From JANNYA01 sp031422315 (lineage in GTDB: Bacteria > Pseudomonadota > Gammaproteobacteria > Xanthomonadales > SZUA-5), in NCBI GenBank assembly GCA_031422315.1, contig JANOQN010000026.1:22224-86223 (forward strand): DNA of 64,000 nucleotides, in the 5' to 3' direction. Both the position numbers and the translations under genes were made by a program. The notes beneath the pieces are model-generated. The model worked only from the letters and a program-made list of their open reading frames with translations. It searched no databases and had not been told where the DNA came from. Below are positions 1 through 7,833 of this stretch, piece after piece. The number at the start of each line of letters is the position of its first letter. Within the stretch, counting starts at the first letter, position 1.

Positions 1-2
1 AA

Positions 3-749
3 ACAGAGCTCTGCAAAGCACTGGCGGATTTTTTGTTTGACTCCAAAGACGCGCTGATTCGCCTCGACATGAGCGAATACATGGAAAAGCATTCGGTCGC
101 GCGCATGATCGGCGCACCGCCAGGGTATGTCGGCTATGAAGAGGGCGGTGCGCTGACCGAAGCCGTTCGCAGGCGGCCCTATTCGGTGATTTTGTTTGAT
201 GAAATCGAAAAAGCGCACAGCGATGTGTTTAATGTTTTGCTGCAGGTGTTAGACGATGGCCGCTTGACCGACGGCCAAGGCCGCACGGTGGATTTTCGCA
301 ATACCGTGATCGTCATGACCAGCAATTTGGGCTCGCAGGTAATTCAAGAACTGGCTGGTCAAGAAAATTATGCGCGCATGAAAAACGCGGTTATGGATAT
401 TTTGCAAACCCACTTTCGCCCGGAATTTATCAATCGCCTGGACGAGCTCGTCGTGTTCCACCCGCTGGAAAAAGCCGACATTCGCCAAATCGCCAAGTTG
501 CAACTCACGGGCTTATCCAAGCGTCTGAACGAGCGCGGTTTAGGCTTAGAAGTCAGCGACAGCGCACTCGATTTGCTAGGCCACTACGGCTTTGACCCAG
601 CCTATGGCGCTCGCCCATTAAAACGATTGATTCAAACCATGCTGGAAAATCCGCTCGCCAAAGATGTGCTGCAAGGGCGCTTCTTGCCGAAAGACACGAT
701 CGTCGTGGATGCTCAGGCTGGGGCTTTGGTGTTTGGGAAGGCTTCGTAA
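3..749 (+). CDS. clpB: ATP-dependent chaperone ClpB, C-terminal part (5' end outside window)
   Basis: This is the C-terminal part of the ClpB/Hsp104 disaggregase, an AAA+ hexamer that pulls polypeptides out of aggregates together with DnaK. The frame is open from base 3 to the left edge, so the TTG at 33 is not the real start. Visible are the second pore-loop region (GYVGYEEGG), Walker B of the second AAA domain (VILFDEIEKAH), sensor 1 (MTSNLGS) and the sensor 2 region (YGARPLKR) with the D2 small domain. Only about 248 residues of a family of about 860 are inside the window. It converges on oxyR. The assignment to ClpB rather than ClpA or ClpC rests on the D2 sequence and is firm. Confidence 0.95.
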   Translation, partial: TELCKALADFLFDSKDALIRLDMSEYMEKHSVARMIGAPPGYVGYEEGGALTEAVRRRPYSVILFDEIEKAHSDVFNVLLQVLDDGRLTDGQGRTVDFRNTVIVMTSNLGSQVIQELAGQENYARMKNAVMDILQTHFRPEFINRLDELVVFHPLEKADIRQIAKLQLTGLSKRLNERGLGLEVSDSALDLLGHYGFDPAYGARPLKRLIQTMLENPLAKDVLQGRFLPKDTIVVDAQAGALVFGKAS

Positions 750-801
750 TACGTGGGCGAAAGTTAGAAAGATCAAAGTCGCGTTGTACAGTGAATGAAG
801 A

Positions 802-1695
802 TCACTGCCTTTGCGGCACCGCACCTAGCAGCGGTACGAGTTTTTGAAACAACGCGCTACGGGCCGAGCTTTTGCGCCAAAACAAAGCAATCGAGCGCAT
901 CGGTGCGGGCTGCTCGAAGTTCAATAGCGTAATAGCCGGGTTATTTGGCACAGGCGCTTGAGTGGCAAGTGCGGGCAGCAGCGTTGCGCCGATGCCTGCG
1001 GCCACCATTTGCCGCAGCGTCTCTAGACTGGTGGCGCGAAACCCCTCAAATTCATCACTACCCGCCTGCGCGCATACCGCCAGCGCATGCTCGCGTAGGC
1101 AGTGGCCTTCTGATAGCAAAAGCAAACGGTGCGGTTTTAGATCGCTCAGCGAGACATGCGCTTGTGCCGCTAGCGGATGCGCGCGCGGCACGGCGAGTAA
1201 AAACTCCTCATCAAATAGATCAGCAGAACTCAGCCGATCATCATCCACCGGCTTGGCAAGCACCGCCACATCCAACTTGCCCGCTAGCAGTAGCTCAATG
1301 AGCGCTTCAGTTTTTTCTTCAACCAGCATCAACTCAAGCTTTGGCAAGCGCTTGAGTACGCGCGGCACAATATGCGGCAGCCAATACGGCGCAAGCGTAG
1401 GGAACACACCCAGCGTCAGCGTGCCCGCATCGGGAGCTCGCGCAAGTTTAGCGATTTCCCGAATTGCATCGACTTCCGCCAATGCGGCGCGCGCGCGCAC
1501 GGCAATGGCCGCGCCCGCTTCGGTCAACAAAACCTGCCGCGCACTGCGCTCGACCAGCTGCACGTCCAGCGATGCTTCGAGCTTCATGATCTGCGTGGAA
1601 AGCGTAGGCTGACTGACAAAACAAGCCTCCGCCGCTTTGCCAAAATGCCGATGCTGCGCAAGCGCTAGCAAATACTGTAAATCTCGCAGATTCAT
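802..1695 (-). CDS. oxyR: LysR-family hydrogen-peroxide regulator OxyR
   Basis: This is a LysR-type transcription factor of 297 residues. An N-terminal winged helix-turn-helix occupies roughly residues 1-60 (AEACFVSQPTLSTQI recognition region), followed by a linker helix and a two-lobed regulatory domain. The regulatory domain carries GHCLRE and AVCAQAG, placing cysteines at positions 199 and 208. These are the residue numbers of the disulphide-forming pair in Escherichia coli OxyR. Conservation of both cysteines and their spacing supports peroxide sensing rather than another LysR role. The gene converges on clpB. No divergent catalase or peroxiredoxin gene lies next to it, so targets cannot be read from context. 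Confidence 0.92.
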   Translation of the reverse strand: MNLRDLQYLLALAQHRHFGKAAEACFVSQPTLSTQIMKLEASLDVQLVERSARQVLLTEAGAAIAVRARAALAEVDAIREIAKLARAPDAGTLTLGVFPTLAPYWLPHIVPRVLKRLPKLELMLVEEKTEALIELLLAGKLDVAVLAKPVDDDRLSSADLFDEEFLLAVPRAHPLAAQAHVSLSDLKPHRLLLLSEGHCLREHALAVCAQAGSDEFEGFRATSLETLRQMVAAGIGATLLPALATQAPVPNNPAITLLNFEQPAPMRSIALFWRKSSARSALFQKLVPLLGAVPQRQ

Positions 1696-1907
1696 GCTGG
1701 GCTCCGCTGGAAACTGTCAACGGTATCAGTGAACGCGCACAAAGCAAACGTACAATGTAGCGTAGAGAAAGCCAAACTGCGCTCGACATGCATTTTTCCT
1801 CGAGCCAAATTTGGCTCACCACAAGCTCCGCAAATATTCAGCACAGTTCAGGCGCGAAAACGCTGCGGCTGAGGTAAAGTGTAGAAAATTCACGGCGCCC
1901 TACGCTC

Positions 1908-2426
1908 ATGCTGCTTTCCATGCTTTCTTCGGCTTTTTTGTTCGCTCAAACAGCCAATCCAATTTATAAGTGCGTCAACCCCGCCGGCCAAGTCAGCTTT
2001 AGCCAAACGCCATGTAAGCGTGGCGATAAAGCCACTGTGATGAAACAAGCTGGCCAGCGGACGCAATCCAGCACGGGAGCAGCGGTAATTGATCAAGCTC
2101 GCGCCGCGCGTTCGCTGCCGCCGGCGCTCAGCGGTGCGTGTGCGGATGAAGTGACGAATCTAAAGGTGAAAACCGATCAAGATATGTACAGTTTGGCCGA
2201 TCAATACAAAACCCAGATTAGCTCGCGAGAGCGCATCGCAGGCCAGCTTAGAGAAGCCGGGCAAAGCAAAGTCGGTGCGGATTGGCAGGCTGAACTCACG
2301 CAGCAGCAAACCCGCGTTGAAGCCGAAATCGTCAATATTGAAACGGTGGCTCGGCAAATCGTAGAAGCCGAGGCGGCGAAATACAACGAGCTGCGCAGCC
2401 GCTGCGCGGGTCAATCAAAACGCTAG
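1908..2426 (+). CDS. DUF4124-type exported protein
   Basis: This small protein of 172 residues has a short hydrophobic N-terminus ending near FAQTA, consistent with a signal peptide. The motif IYKCVNPAGQVSFSQTPC follows immediately and is typical of the DUF4124 family, periplasmic proteins of unknown role that are common in gamma- and betaproteobacteria. The remaining two thirds are rich in Gln, Ala and Glu and probably form a coiled coil. ATGs at 1908 and 1920 are both possible starts, and neither has a strong ribosome-binding site. The gene ends eight bases before the carboxylase gene. The function is unknown. Confidence 0.75.
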   Translation: MLLSMLSSAFLFAQTANPIYKCVNPAGQVSFSQTPCKRGDKATVMKQAGQRTQSSTGAAVIDQARAARSLPPALSGACADEVTNLKVKTDQDMYSLADQYKTQISSRERIAGQLREAGQSKVGADWQAELTQQQTRVEAEIVNIETVARQIVEAEAAKYNELRSRCAGQSKR

Positions 2427-2434
2427 GAAATTCG

Positions 2435-4462
2435 ATGTTTCAATGTCTACTGATCGCCAATCGCGGCGAAATTGCCTGCAGAATCATCCGCACCTGCCAG
2501 CGTTTGGGCATCAAAACCGTGGCGGTGTACTCCGATGCCGATGCCAACGCGCTGCACGTCAAAAATGCCGACCAAGCCGTGCACATCGGCGGCTCTAGGC
2601 CGGGTGATAGCTATTTGTTGGGCGATCGCATTATCGCAGCGGCGAAACACTGCGGCGCGCAAGCGATTCACCCGGGTTTTGGGTTTTTGAGCGAAAACGC
2701 CGATTTTGCTGATGCGGTTGAGCAGGCAGGGCTGATTTTCATCGGTCCGCGCTCGGCTAGCATGCGCAAAATGGGCAGCAAAGCAGGTGCAAAAACGCTG
2801 ATGCAGGCCGCCAATGTGCCAGTGGTGCCGGGCTATGAAGGCGCTGAGCAAGATTTGGCTACGCTGCGCCAACATGCGGAGAAAATTGGCTTTCCGCTGA
2901 TGATTAAAGCCGCGCACGGCGGTGGCGGTAAGGGCATGCGGATCGTACACGCGCTGGCTGATTTTGACGCCGCGTTGGAATCGTGCCAGCGCGAAGCCAA
3001 GAACGCTTTTGGGCGTGATCGCGTGCTGTTGGAGCGCTACATCGAAACCCCGCGCCATATCGAAATCCAAATATTTGGCGATCAAAGCGGTCAAGTGTTG
3101 CATTTGAACGAGCGCGAATGTTCAGTGCAGCGGCGCTATCAAAAAATCATCGAAGAAAGCCCAGCGCCACTGCTAACGCCGGAGCTGCGCGCACAAATGG
3201 GCGCGGCGGCGGTCAAGGCGGGTTTGGCGATTGACTACCTCGGCGCGGGCACGGTCGAATTTATTATGGGCCCCGATCGACAGTTCTACTTTATGGAGAT
3301 CAACACGCGCCTGCAGGTTGAACACCCGGTTACCGAGGCTTGCTTGGATCTCGATTTGGTCGAATGGCAGCTGCGCGTGGCAAGCGGACAGCCGCTACCC
3401 TGGCAGCAAAGCGAATTGATCGGCAAAGGCCACGCGATTGAAGTGCGTATTTACGCGGAAGATCCGGAAAACCAGTTCTTGCCTGCCAGCGGCACGCTTG
3501 AGCGGCTACGCTTTCCGGAACAAGGTGCGGCGCGCATTGATTCCGGCGTTACCGAAGGCGATCTGGTCAGCGTTTTTTATGATCCGATGATTGCCAAACT
3601 CATTGTGCACGCGCCTGATCGCGCGCAGGCGACGGCCAAGCTGACGCACGCGCTGCAAGCAAGCTGCATTGGCGGCATCAAATCGAACATCGATTTTCTA
3701 GAAGTGCTTATCCGGCATCCAGATTTTATTGACGCCAAGATTGACACCGGCTATTTAGATCGCAAGCTTGCCAATATTTATGCACCCGCGCTGGAATTGC
3801 CAGCAGAGGTGCTGGCTGCAGCCTGTGTTTTCGAGCTACAGCAGCTCGAATACCAATCGCAATTCCGCGCCAGTTTAAGCGTTGATCCTTTCAATCCGTG
3901 GGCACAAAGCGATGGCTTTAGGATTGCGCATCAAGGCAAGCGCGCGCTCGCCTTTGAGTATCGCGGCGAGCGCATTGAAGTCAGCGCGCACGGTTTCGCG
4001 GTGCGCTATCAGCTCGATTTTAATCTGCACGGAAAGCCACAACAGCTGCAGATTACCGACGCTCGGTTGGACAAAAATGGCGAGCGCCTAAGCTTAAAAA
4101 TAAACCAGCACGCGCGTATTTTTGACGTGCGCGAGCTGCAATCCCTGCGCAAGCAAGATAGCGGCCAGCTAGAAATACACGATGGTACGCGCCGCTACAC
4201 GCTGGCCCGAAAACCCGCATTTGAGCCCGCAATCCAAGCCGAAGTGGCGACAGATCGCATTAAAGCGCCAATGCCAGGCCGCATTGTGGCCGTCAAAGTG
4301 GCGCTGGATCAGGAAATCACTTTAGGCCAAGAGCTGCTGGTGATGGAAGCGATGAAAATGGAGCTATCCTTGAAGGCGCCGATGGCCGGAAAAATTGCCG
4401 AACTGCGCGTTAACGTCGGAGATTTTGTTGAGGCAGACGCGATTTTACTGCGGCTAAGTTAA
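2435..4462 (+). CDS. Biotin-dependent acyl-CoA carboxylase alpha subunit (methylcrotonyl-CoA type likely)
   Basis: This 675-residue protein combines biotin carboxylase and biotin carrier domains. The N-terminal Rossmann-like region begins LIANRGEIACRIIRT. An ATP-grasp domain follows with the glycine loop AAHGGGGKGMR and the active-site stretch FMEINTRLQVEHPVTE. The C-terminal biotinyl domain carries EAMKM, with Lys641 as the predicted biotinylated residue. Length and the LDLVEWQLRVASGQPLP stretch fit the 3-methylcrotonyl-CoA carboxylase alpha subunit of leucine degradation (MccA/LiuD). Propionyl- or geranyl-CoA carboxylase cannot be excluded, because no beta subunit or other liu gene is in the window. 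AGGAAATTCG precedes the ATG. It overlaps the next gene by one base. Confidence 0.85.
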   Translation: MFQCLLIANRGEIACRIIRTCQRLGIKTVAVYSDADANALHVKNADQAVHIGGSRPGDSYLLGDRIIAAAKHCGAQAIHPGFGFLSENADFADAVEQAGLIFIGPRSASMRKMGSKAGAKTLMQAANVPVVPGYEGAEQDLATLRQHAEKIGFPLMIKAAHGGGGKGMRIVHALADFDAALESCQREAKNAFGRDRVLLERYIETPRHIEIQIFGDQSGQVLHLNERECSVQRRYQKIIEESPAPLLTPELRAQMGAAAVKAGLAIDYLGAGTVEFIMGPDRQFYFMEINTRLQVEHPVTEACLDLDLVEWQLRVASGQPLPWQQSELIGKGHAIEVRIYAEDPENQFLPASGTLERLRFPEQGAARIDSGVTEGDLVSVFYDPMIAKLIVHAPDRAQATAKLTHALQASCIGGIKSNIDFLEVLIRHPDFIDAKIDTGYLDRKLANIYAPALELPAEVLAAACVFELQQLEYQSQFRASLSVDPFNPWAQSDGFRIAHQGKRALAFEYRGERIEVSAHGFAVRYQLDFNLHGKPQQLQITDARLDKNGERLSLKINQHARIFDVRELQSLRKQDSGQLEIHDGTRRYTLARKPAFEPAIQAEVATDRIKAPMPGRIVAVKVALDQEITLGQELLVMEAMKMELSLKAPMAGKIAELRVNVGDFVEADAILLRLS

Positions 4463-5256
4463 TGCTGTTGGATCGCTTCCCCAAGCGCATCGTTTGCCTA
4501 ACAGAAGAGCCGACCGAAGTACTGTACGCACTCGGGCAGCAGCATCGCATTGTCGGCATTTCCGGCTTTACCGTGCGGCCTCCACAGGCGCGTAAAGAAA
4601 AGCCGAAGGTCAGCGCATTTTTAAGCGCAAAAATTGACGCGATTTTGGCGCTCAAGCCCGATTTAGTGATTGGCTTTTCCGACATTCAAGCCGATATCGC
4701 GCGCACCTTGATTGCCGCCGGCGTAAACGTATGGGTTAGCAATCATCGTTCGGTGGAAGGTATTTTCGATTACTGCCTACAGCTTGCCTGTTTGGTTGGC
4801 GCTAGGGCGGAAGGCGAAGTTTTACTCGCGCAAATGCAACAGCAGGTTGATCTTGCAATGGCCGCTGCTGCCAAGCTCACACGTCGTCCACGCGTATATT
4901 TTGAAGAATGGGACGAGCCGCGCATCAGCGCAATCCAATGGGTAGCCGAGCTCATTCGTATTGCCGGTGGTGATGATCTATTCCCCGATCGGGCGCAAGC
5001 CAGCTTAGCCAAAGATCGAATCTTGCCGGATGATTCCGAAATTATTGCGCGCGATCCAGAGCTGATTTTAGGCTCCTGGTGTGGCAAAAAATTTCGCCCA
5101 GAACAGGTTGTTGCAAGGCCCGGCATGGCGGGTGTTTCGGCGGTGCGCAACGGCCAGCTATTTGAAGTCAAATCACCGATTATTTTGCAGCCTGGGCCTG
5201 CGGCCATTTTGGCGGGCTTGCCGGAGTTGAGTCGGCGAGTTTGCTCGGTAGGTTAA
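4462..5256 (+). CDS. BtuF-like substrate-binding protein without signal peptide
   Basis: This 264-residue protein belongs to the Fe3+-siderophore/cobalamin periplasmic-binding family (COG0614 type). It begins directly with the first beta strand (RIVCLTEEPTEVLYALG), has the central IDAILALKPDLVIGFSDIQ stretch and ends in the usual second lobe (SPIILQPGPAAILAGLPEL). Unlike transporter-associated members it shows no signal peptide or lipobox, so a cytoplasmic location is inferred. The ATG at 4462 overlaps the carboxylase stop as TAATG, implying translational coupling. No permease or ATPase gene is adjacent. Family assignment is good, the substrate is unknown, and the name cobalamin-binding would be speculation. 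Confidence 0.75.
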   Translation: MLLDRFPKRIVCLTEEPTEVLYALGQQHRIVGISGFTVRPPQARKEKPKVSAFLSAKIDAILALKPDLVIGFSDIQADIARTLIAAGVNVWVSNHRSVEGIFDYCLQLACLVGARAEGEVLLAQMQQQVDLAMAAAAKLTRRPRVYFEEWDEPRISAIQWVAELIRIAGGDDLFPDRAQASLAKDRILPDDSEIIARDPELILGSWCGKKFRPEQVVARPGMAGVSAVRNGQLFEVKSPIILQPGPAAILAGLPELSRRVCSVG

Positions 5257-5318
5257 GTGGCTTTGACACCAGGTATGCCAATTTACTGTTTGCCATATTG
5301 CTTTGGAGATCAAAAACG

Positions 5319-5376
5319 TTATCTAAGTTATCTAAGTTAATAAAACTAACTATAATCGCATAACTTAGCTATACTT
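5319..5376 (+). promoter_or_regulatory. Repeat-containing promoter of the AAA ATPase gene
   Basis: Two direct copies of GTTATCTAA (5319-5327 and 5328-5336) are followed by GTTAA, a good -10 box TATAAT at 5351-5356, and an inverted, slightly altered copy TAACTTAGCTA around 5361-5371. The repeats flank the -10 element and the region ends shortly before the ATG at 5382. The arrangement resembles an operator for an autoregulator. The regulator is not identified. Confidence 0.45.
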
Positions 5377-5381
5377 TACCT

Positions 5382-6554
5382 ATGAACCCGAGAAAAAACC
5401 CCTACGCGCCTGGCGCTGGAACGCTTCCGCCTATGCTGGCAGGACGCGACAAAGTCATTGAAAAGTCAGCCATTGCGTTGGACCGCATTCGTGCTGGGCT
5501 TTCCGCGCGCAGCGTTTTACTGATCGGGCTGCGTGGCGTTGGAAAAACCGTACTTTTGAACCGAATTCGGCAAAATGCAGAATCTGAAGGCATGCACGTC
5601 GTGTTTGTTGAAGCGCCGGAAAAACGTTCTTTGCCCGCGTTGCTGGCGCCCAAACTTCGCGCGGAACTTATTGCGCTTGATCGCATGCACGCTGCAAGTG
5701 CACTTACTCAAAAGGCATTGCGCGCACTGGGCGGGTTTGTCGGTGCAATGAAGCTAAAGTTCTCCGATATTGAGTTCGGTGTCGATCTAGGGCGAGAAGA
5801 AGGCGTTGCTGACAGCGGCGATCTTGATGCGGATCTGAGCAGCCTATTTGTGACGGTCGGCGAGGCCGCGCGTGAGCGTAAAACAGCTTTTGTTTTGCTC
5901 ATAGATGAGCTGCAGTACGTAGAAGAGCGGCAGTTGCAATCACTGATTACCGCGCTACACAAATGCGCACAGCTCGCGCTGCCATTTACTTTGATCGGTG
6001 CAGGTTTGCCGCAGTTAGTCGCGCAAATGGGTAGTGCAAAATCCTATGCTGAGCGGCTGTTTGAGTTCCCATCAATCGGCGCATTGAACATTGAAGAAGC
6101 GACGCTTGCATTGGTAGAACCGGCCCAACAGGCCGATGTGGAGTTCGAAAATGCAGCGCTTGATGAAATTTTCCTGCAAACGGCGGGGTATCCGTACTTT
6201 TTGCAGGAATGGGGCAAACACGCCTGGGATGTTGCGCTGCAATCGCCGATTAGCCGTGCCGACGTGCAAATCGCCAACAGCATCGCACTTGCGGAGTTAG
6301 ACGCATCGTTTTTCAGGGTTCGCTTTGATCGGGTAACGCCGAGTGAGCGCCGCTATTTGCGGGCAATGGCAGAACTTGGGCCTGGCCCCTATCGAAGCGG
6401 TGACGTTGCGTTAAAGCTAGATCGCGCGGTAAACCAAGTCGCGCCGGTGCGCGCCTCGCTGATCCGCAAAGGCATGGTTTACAGCCCCGAGCATGGCGAT
6501 GTGCAATTTACCGTGCCGCTTTTTGACGCGTTTATGCGTAGAAAAGTGCCGTGA
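5382..6554 (+). CDS. Stand-alone AAA ATPase of Orc1/Cdc6-like type
   Basis: This 390-residue ATPase has a P-loop GLRGVGKT at residues 49-56, a Walker B LLIDE around 172-176, and a C-terminal region (from about residue 300) that looks like a winged helix ending PLFDAFMRRKVP. Such AAA_16/ORC-like ATPases occur as single genes on bacterial chromosomes and are usually annotated only as ATP-binding protein. It has no operon partner: the upstream gene is separated by a promoter and the downstream genes run in the opposite direction. The repeat-rich AT promoter suggests specific regulation. A defence or toxin role is possible but not shown by anything in the sequence. Confidence 0.7.
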   Translation: MNPRKNPYAPGAGTLPPMLAGRDKVIEKSAIALDRIRAGLSARSVLLIGLRGVGKTVLLNRIRQNAESEGMHVVFVEAPEKRSLPALLAPKLRAELIALDRMHAASALTQKALRALGGFVGAMKLKFSDIEFGVDLGREEGVADSGDLDADLSSLFVTVGEAARERKTAFVLLIDELQYVEERQLQSLITALHKCAQLALPFTLIGAGLPQLVAQMGSAKSYAERLFEFPSIGALNIEEATLALVEPAQQADVEFENAALDEIFLQTAGYPYFLQEWGKHAWDVALQSPISRADVQIANSIALAELDASFFRVRFDRVTPSERRYLRAMAELGPGPYRSGDVALKLDRAVNQVAPVRASLIRKGMVYSPEHGDVQFTVPLFDAFMRRKVP

Positions 6555-6611
6555 ATAGATCCGCGAATGGATCATGTTGATTTCGGGGATTCGGCTTTAG
6601 AACAACACGCC

Positions 6612-7172
6612 CTAAATACGCCGTAGCGCCCAACCACCCAATCCCAGCATCAGTAAGCTCATTAGGCTGTAGCTCAACGGGGAAAGCGGCACAGAAACAA
6701 TCGGCTCAGGTAAGATTTCAACACTGACCTGATCTTGGTCATTGCTTGGGTTGGGGTCTGTTGCAATGTTGAAGGGGTGGAATACCTTTGCACGTAGTCG
6801 AACGGGATTGCGAGAGGAGCTTTCCGCTCTCAAGCCCTGCTCGCAAATGATCGTTTGCTGCGGAAGGATCACAGGCGTTTCAAAACATTGGCCGCTTAGA
6901 CACACATCACAATTTGTTATGGGTCCAGACGACGTTATTAAATCAAATGGCGGCACGTTCGGTGGGATCGATTGAATGGGTTCAACAATTGCGTAAGTAA
7001 AAAATTGGGTTGAATGATTGGTAACTATCATTCGTAATTTGAACTGCTGGCCAATTCGATACGGCGGCGGTGGAACAAGCTCGGCACGGTAGCTTAGATC
7101 AATGCCTGGCATTGCTTGAGCGCTTGCACTTGAAGCGAAAACGATAAGTAAGATCAAAAATATCGCACGCAA
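6612..7172 (-). CDS. Exported protein with IPTL-CTERM-like sorting tail (paralogue 1)
   Basis: This 186-residue protein has a signal peptide (hydrophobic stretch ending ASSASAQA) and a conserved SYRAELVPPPPYRIGQ block starting a domain that resembles DUF11/CARDB-type beta sandwiches. The C-terminus is VPLSPLSYSLMSLLMLG followed by two arginines, which matches the pattern of an IPTL-CTERM sorting signal (short motif, transmembrane helix, basic end). Four cysteines lie in two close pairs. The start is TTG at 7172, one base after the stop of the upstream paralogue, so translation is probably coupled. It is very similar to the preceding protein in both halves, indicating tandem duplication. The function is unknown; surface or extracellular location is inferred. 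Confidence 0.7.
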   Translation of the reverse strand: MRAIFLILLIVFASSASAQAMPGIDLSYRAELVPPPPYRIGQQFKLRMIVTNHSTQFFTYAIVEPIQSIPPNVPPFDLITSSGPITNCDVCLSGQCFETPVILPQQTIICEQGLRAESSSRNPVRLRAKVFHPFNIATDPNPSNDQDQVSVEILPEPIVSVPLSPLSYSLMSLLMLGLGGWALRRI

Positions 7173-7173
7173 T

Positions 7174-7758
7174 TCAGATTTTTCGCGCCGCTAAAAAGCC
7201 AGCGCCTATCATTAGCAAACTCATCAATCCATAGCTCCAAGCACTCAAAGGCACGGAAACTATCGGCTCAGGTAATATTTCAAAACTGACCTGATCTTCG
7301 TTATTGCTGGGGTTAGGATCGGTAGCGATATTGAAGGCGTGGAAAACCGTTGAGCGTTGCCGCGCAGGGTTGCGAACAGAATTCACCGCCACATACCTAC
7401 TCTCACAGACTGCTGATTGTTGGGGACCAATTTCCGGCGTTTCAAGACAAACTTCACTCAAACAAACATTGCACCCTGAGAAACCACTTGTTGGGTTAAA
7501 TCCATCAAACGGTAGTGTGTTGGGTGGAATGGGCGTAACCGCTTTGATAATGGCATAGGTAAAGTATTGGGTTGAGTGGTTGGTCACGATCTGCCGAAAC
7601 GTAAAGTGCTGCCCAATTCGATAAGGCGGCGGTGGAACAAGCTCGGCACGGTAACTTAGATCAATGCTTGGCACTGCCTGAGCGCTTACGATTGAATTGA
7701 CACAAAAGCATAATATTACAGAAATATAAAATAATTGCGCGCGTTTACACAAATTCAT
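7174..7758 (-). CDS. Exported protein with IPTL-CTERM-like sorting tail (paralogue 2)
   Basis: This 194-residue protein is the first gene of the tandem pair. It has a signal peptide (ending NSIVSAQA), the same SYRAELVPPPPYRIGQ block, the conserved FNIATDPNPSN stretch and a C-terminal tail VPLSAWSYGLMSLLM followed by a basic end. The ATG at 7758 is preceded by GGAG at a suitable distance. It is divergent from the subtilase gene, with only 75 bases between the two starts, so the two directions may share regulatory sequence. A structural or adhesive surface protein is plausible, but no catalytic residues are visible. Confidence 0.7.
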   Translation of the reverse strand: MNLCKRAQLFYISVILCFCVNSIVSAQAVPSIDLSYRAELVPPPPYRIGQHFTFRQIVTNHSTQYFTYAIIKAVTPIPPNTLPFDGFNPTSGFSGCNVCLSEVCLETPEIGPQQSAVCESRYVAVNSVRNPARQRSTVFHAFNIATDPNPSNNEDQVSFEILPEPIVSVPLSAWSYGLMSLLMIGAGFLAARKI

Positions 7759-7833
7759 TAGGTGACTCCAACTATTGACTGGGCGCTATGGTTGAACCGC
7801 TGAACTTTCTCAGCGACTTCAAACGAGCAATTT

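Noticed and set aside
962..1612. Long plus-strand frame opposite oxyR
   Set aside because: Ser- and Ala-rich shadow of the oxyR codons on the other strand; no family resemblance.
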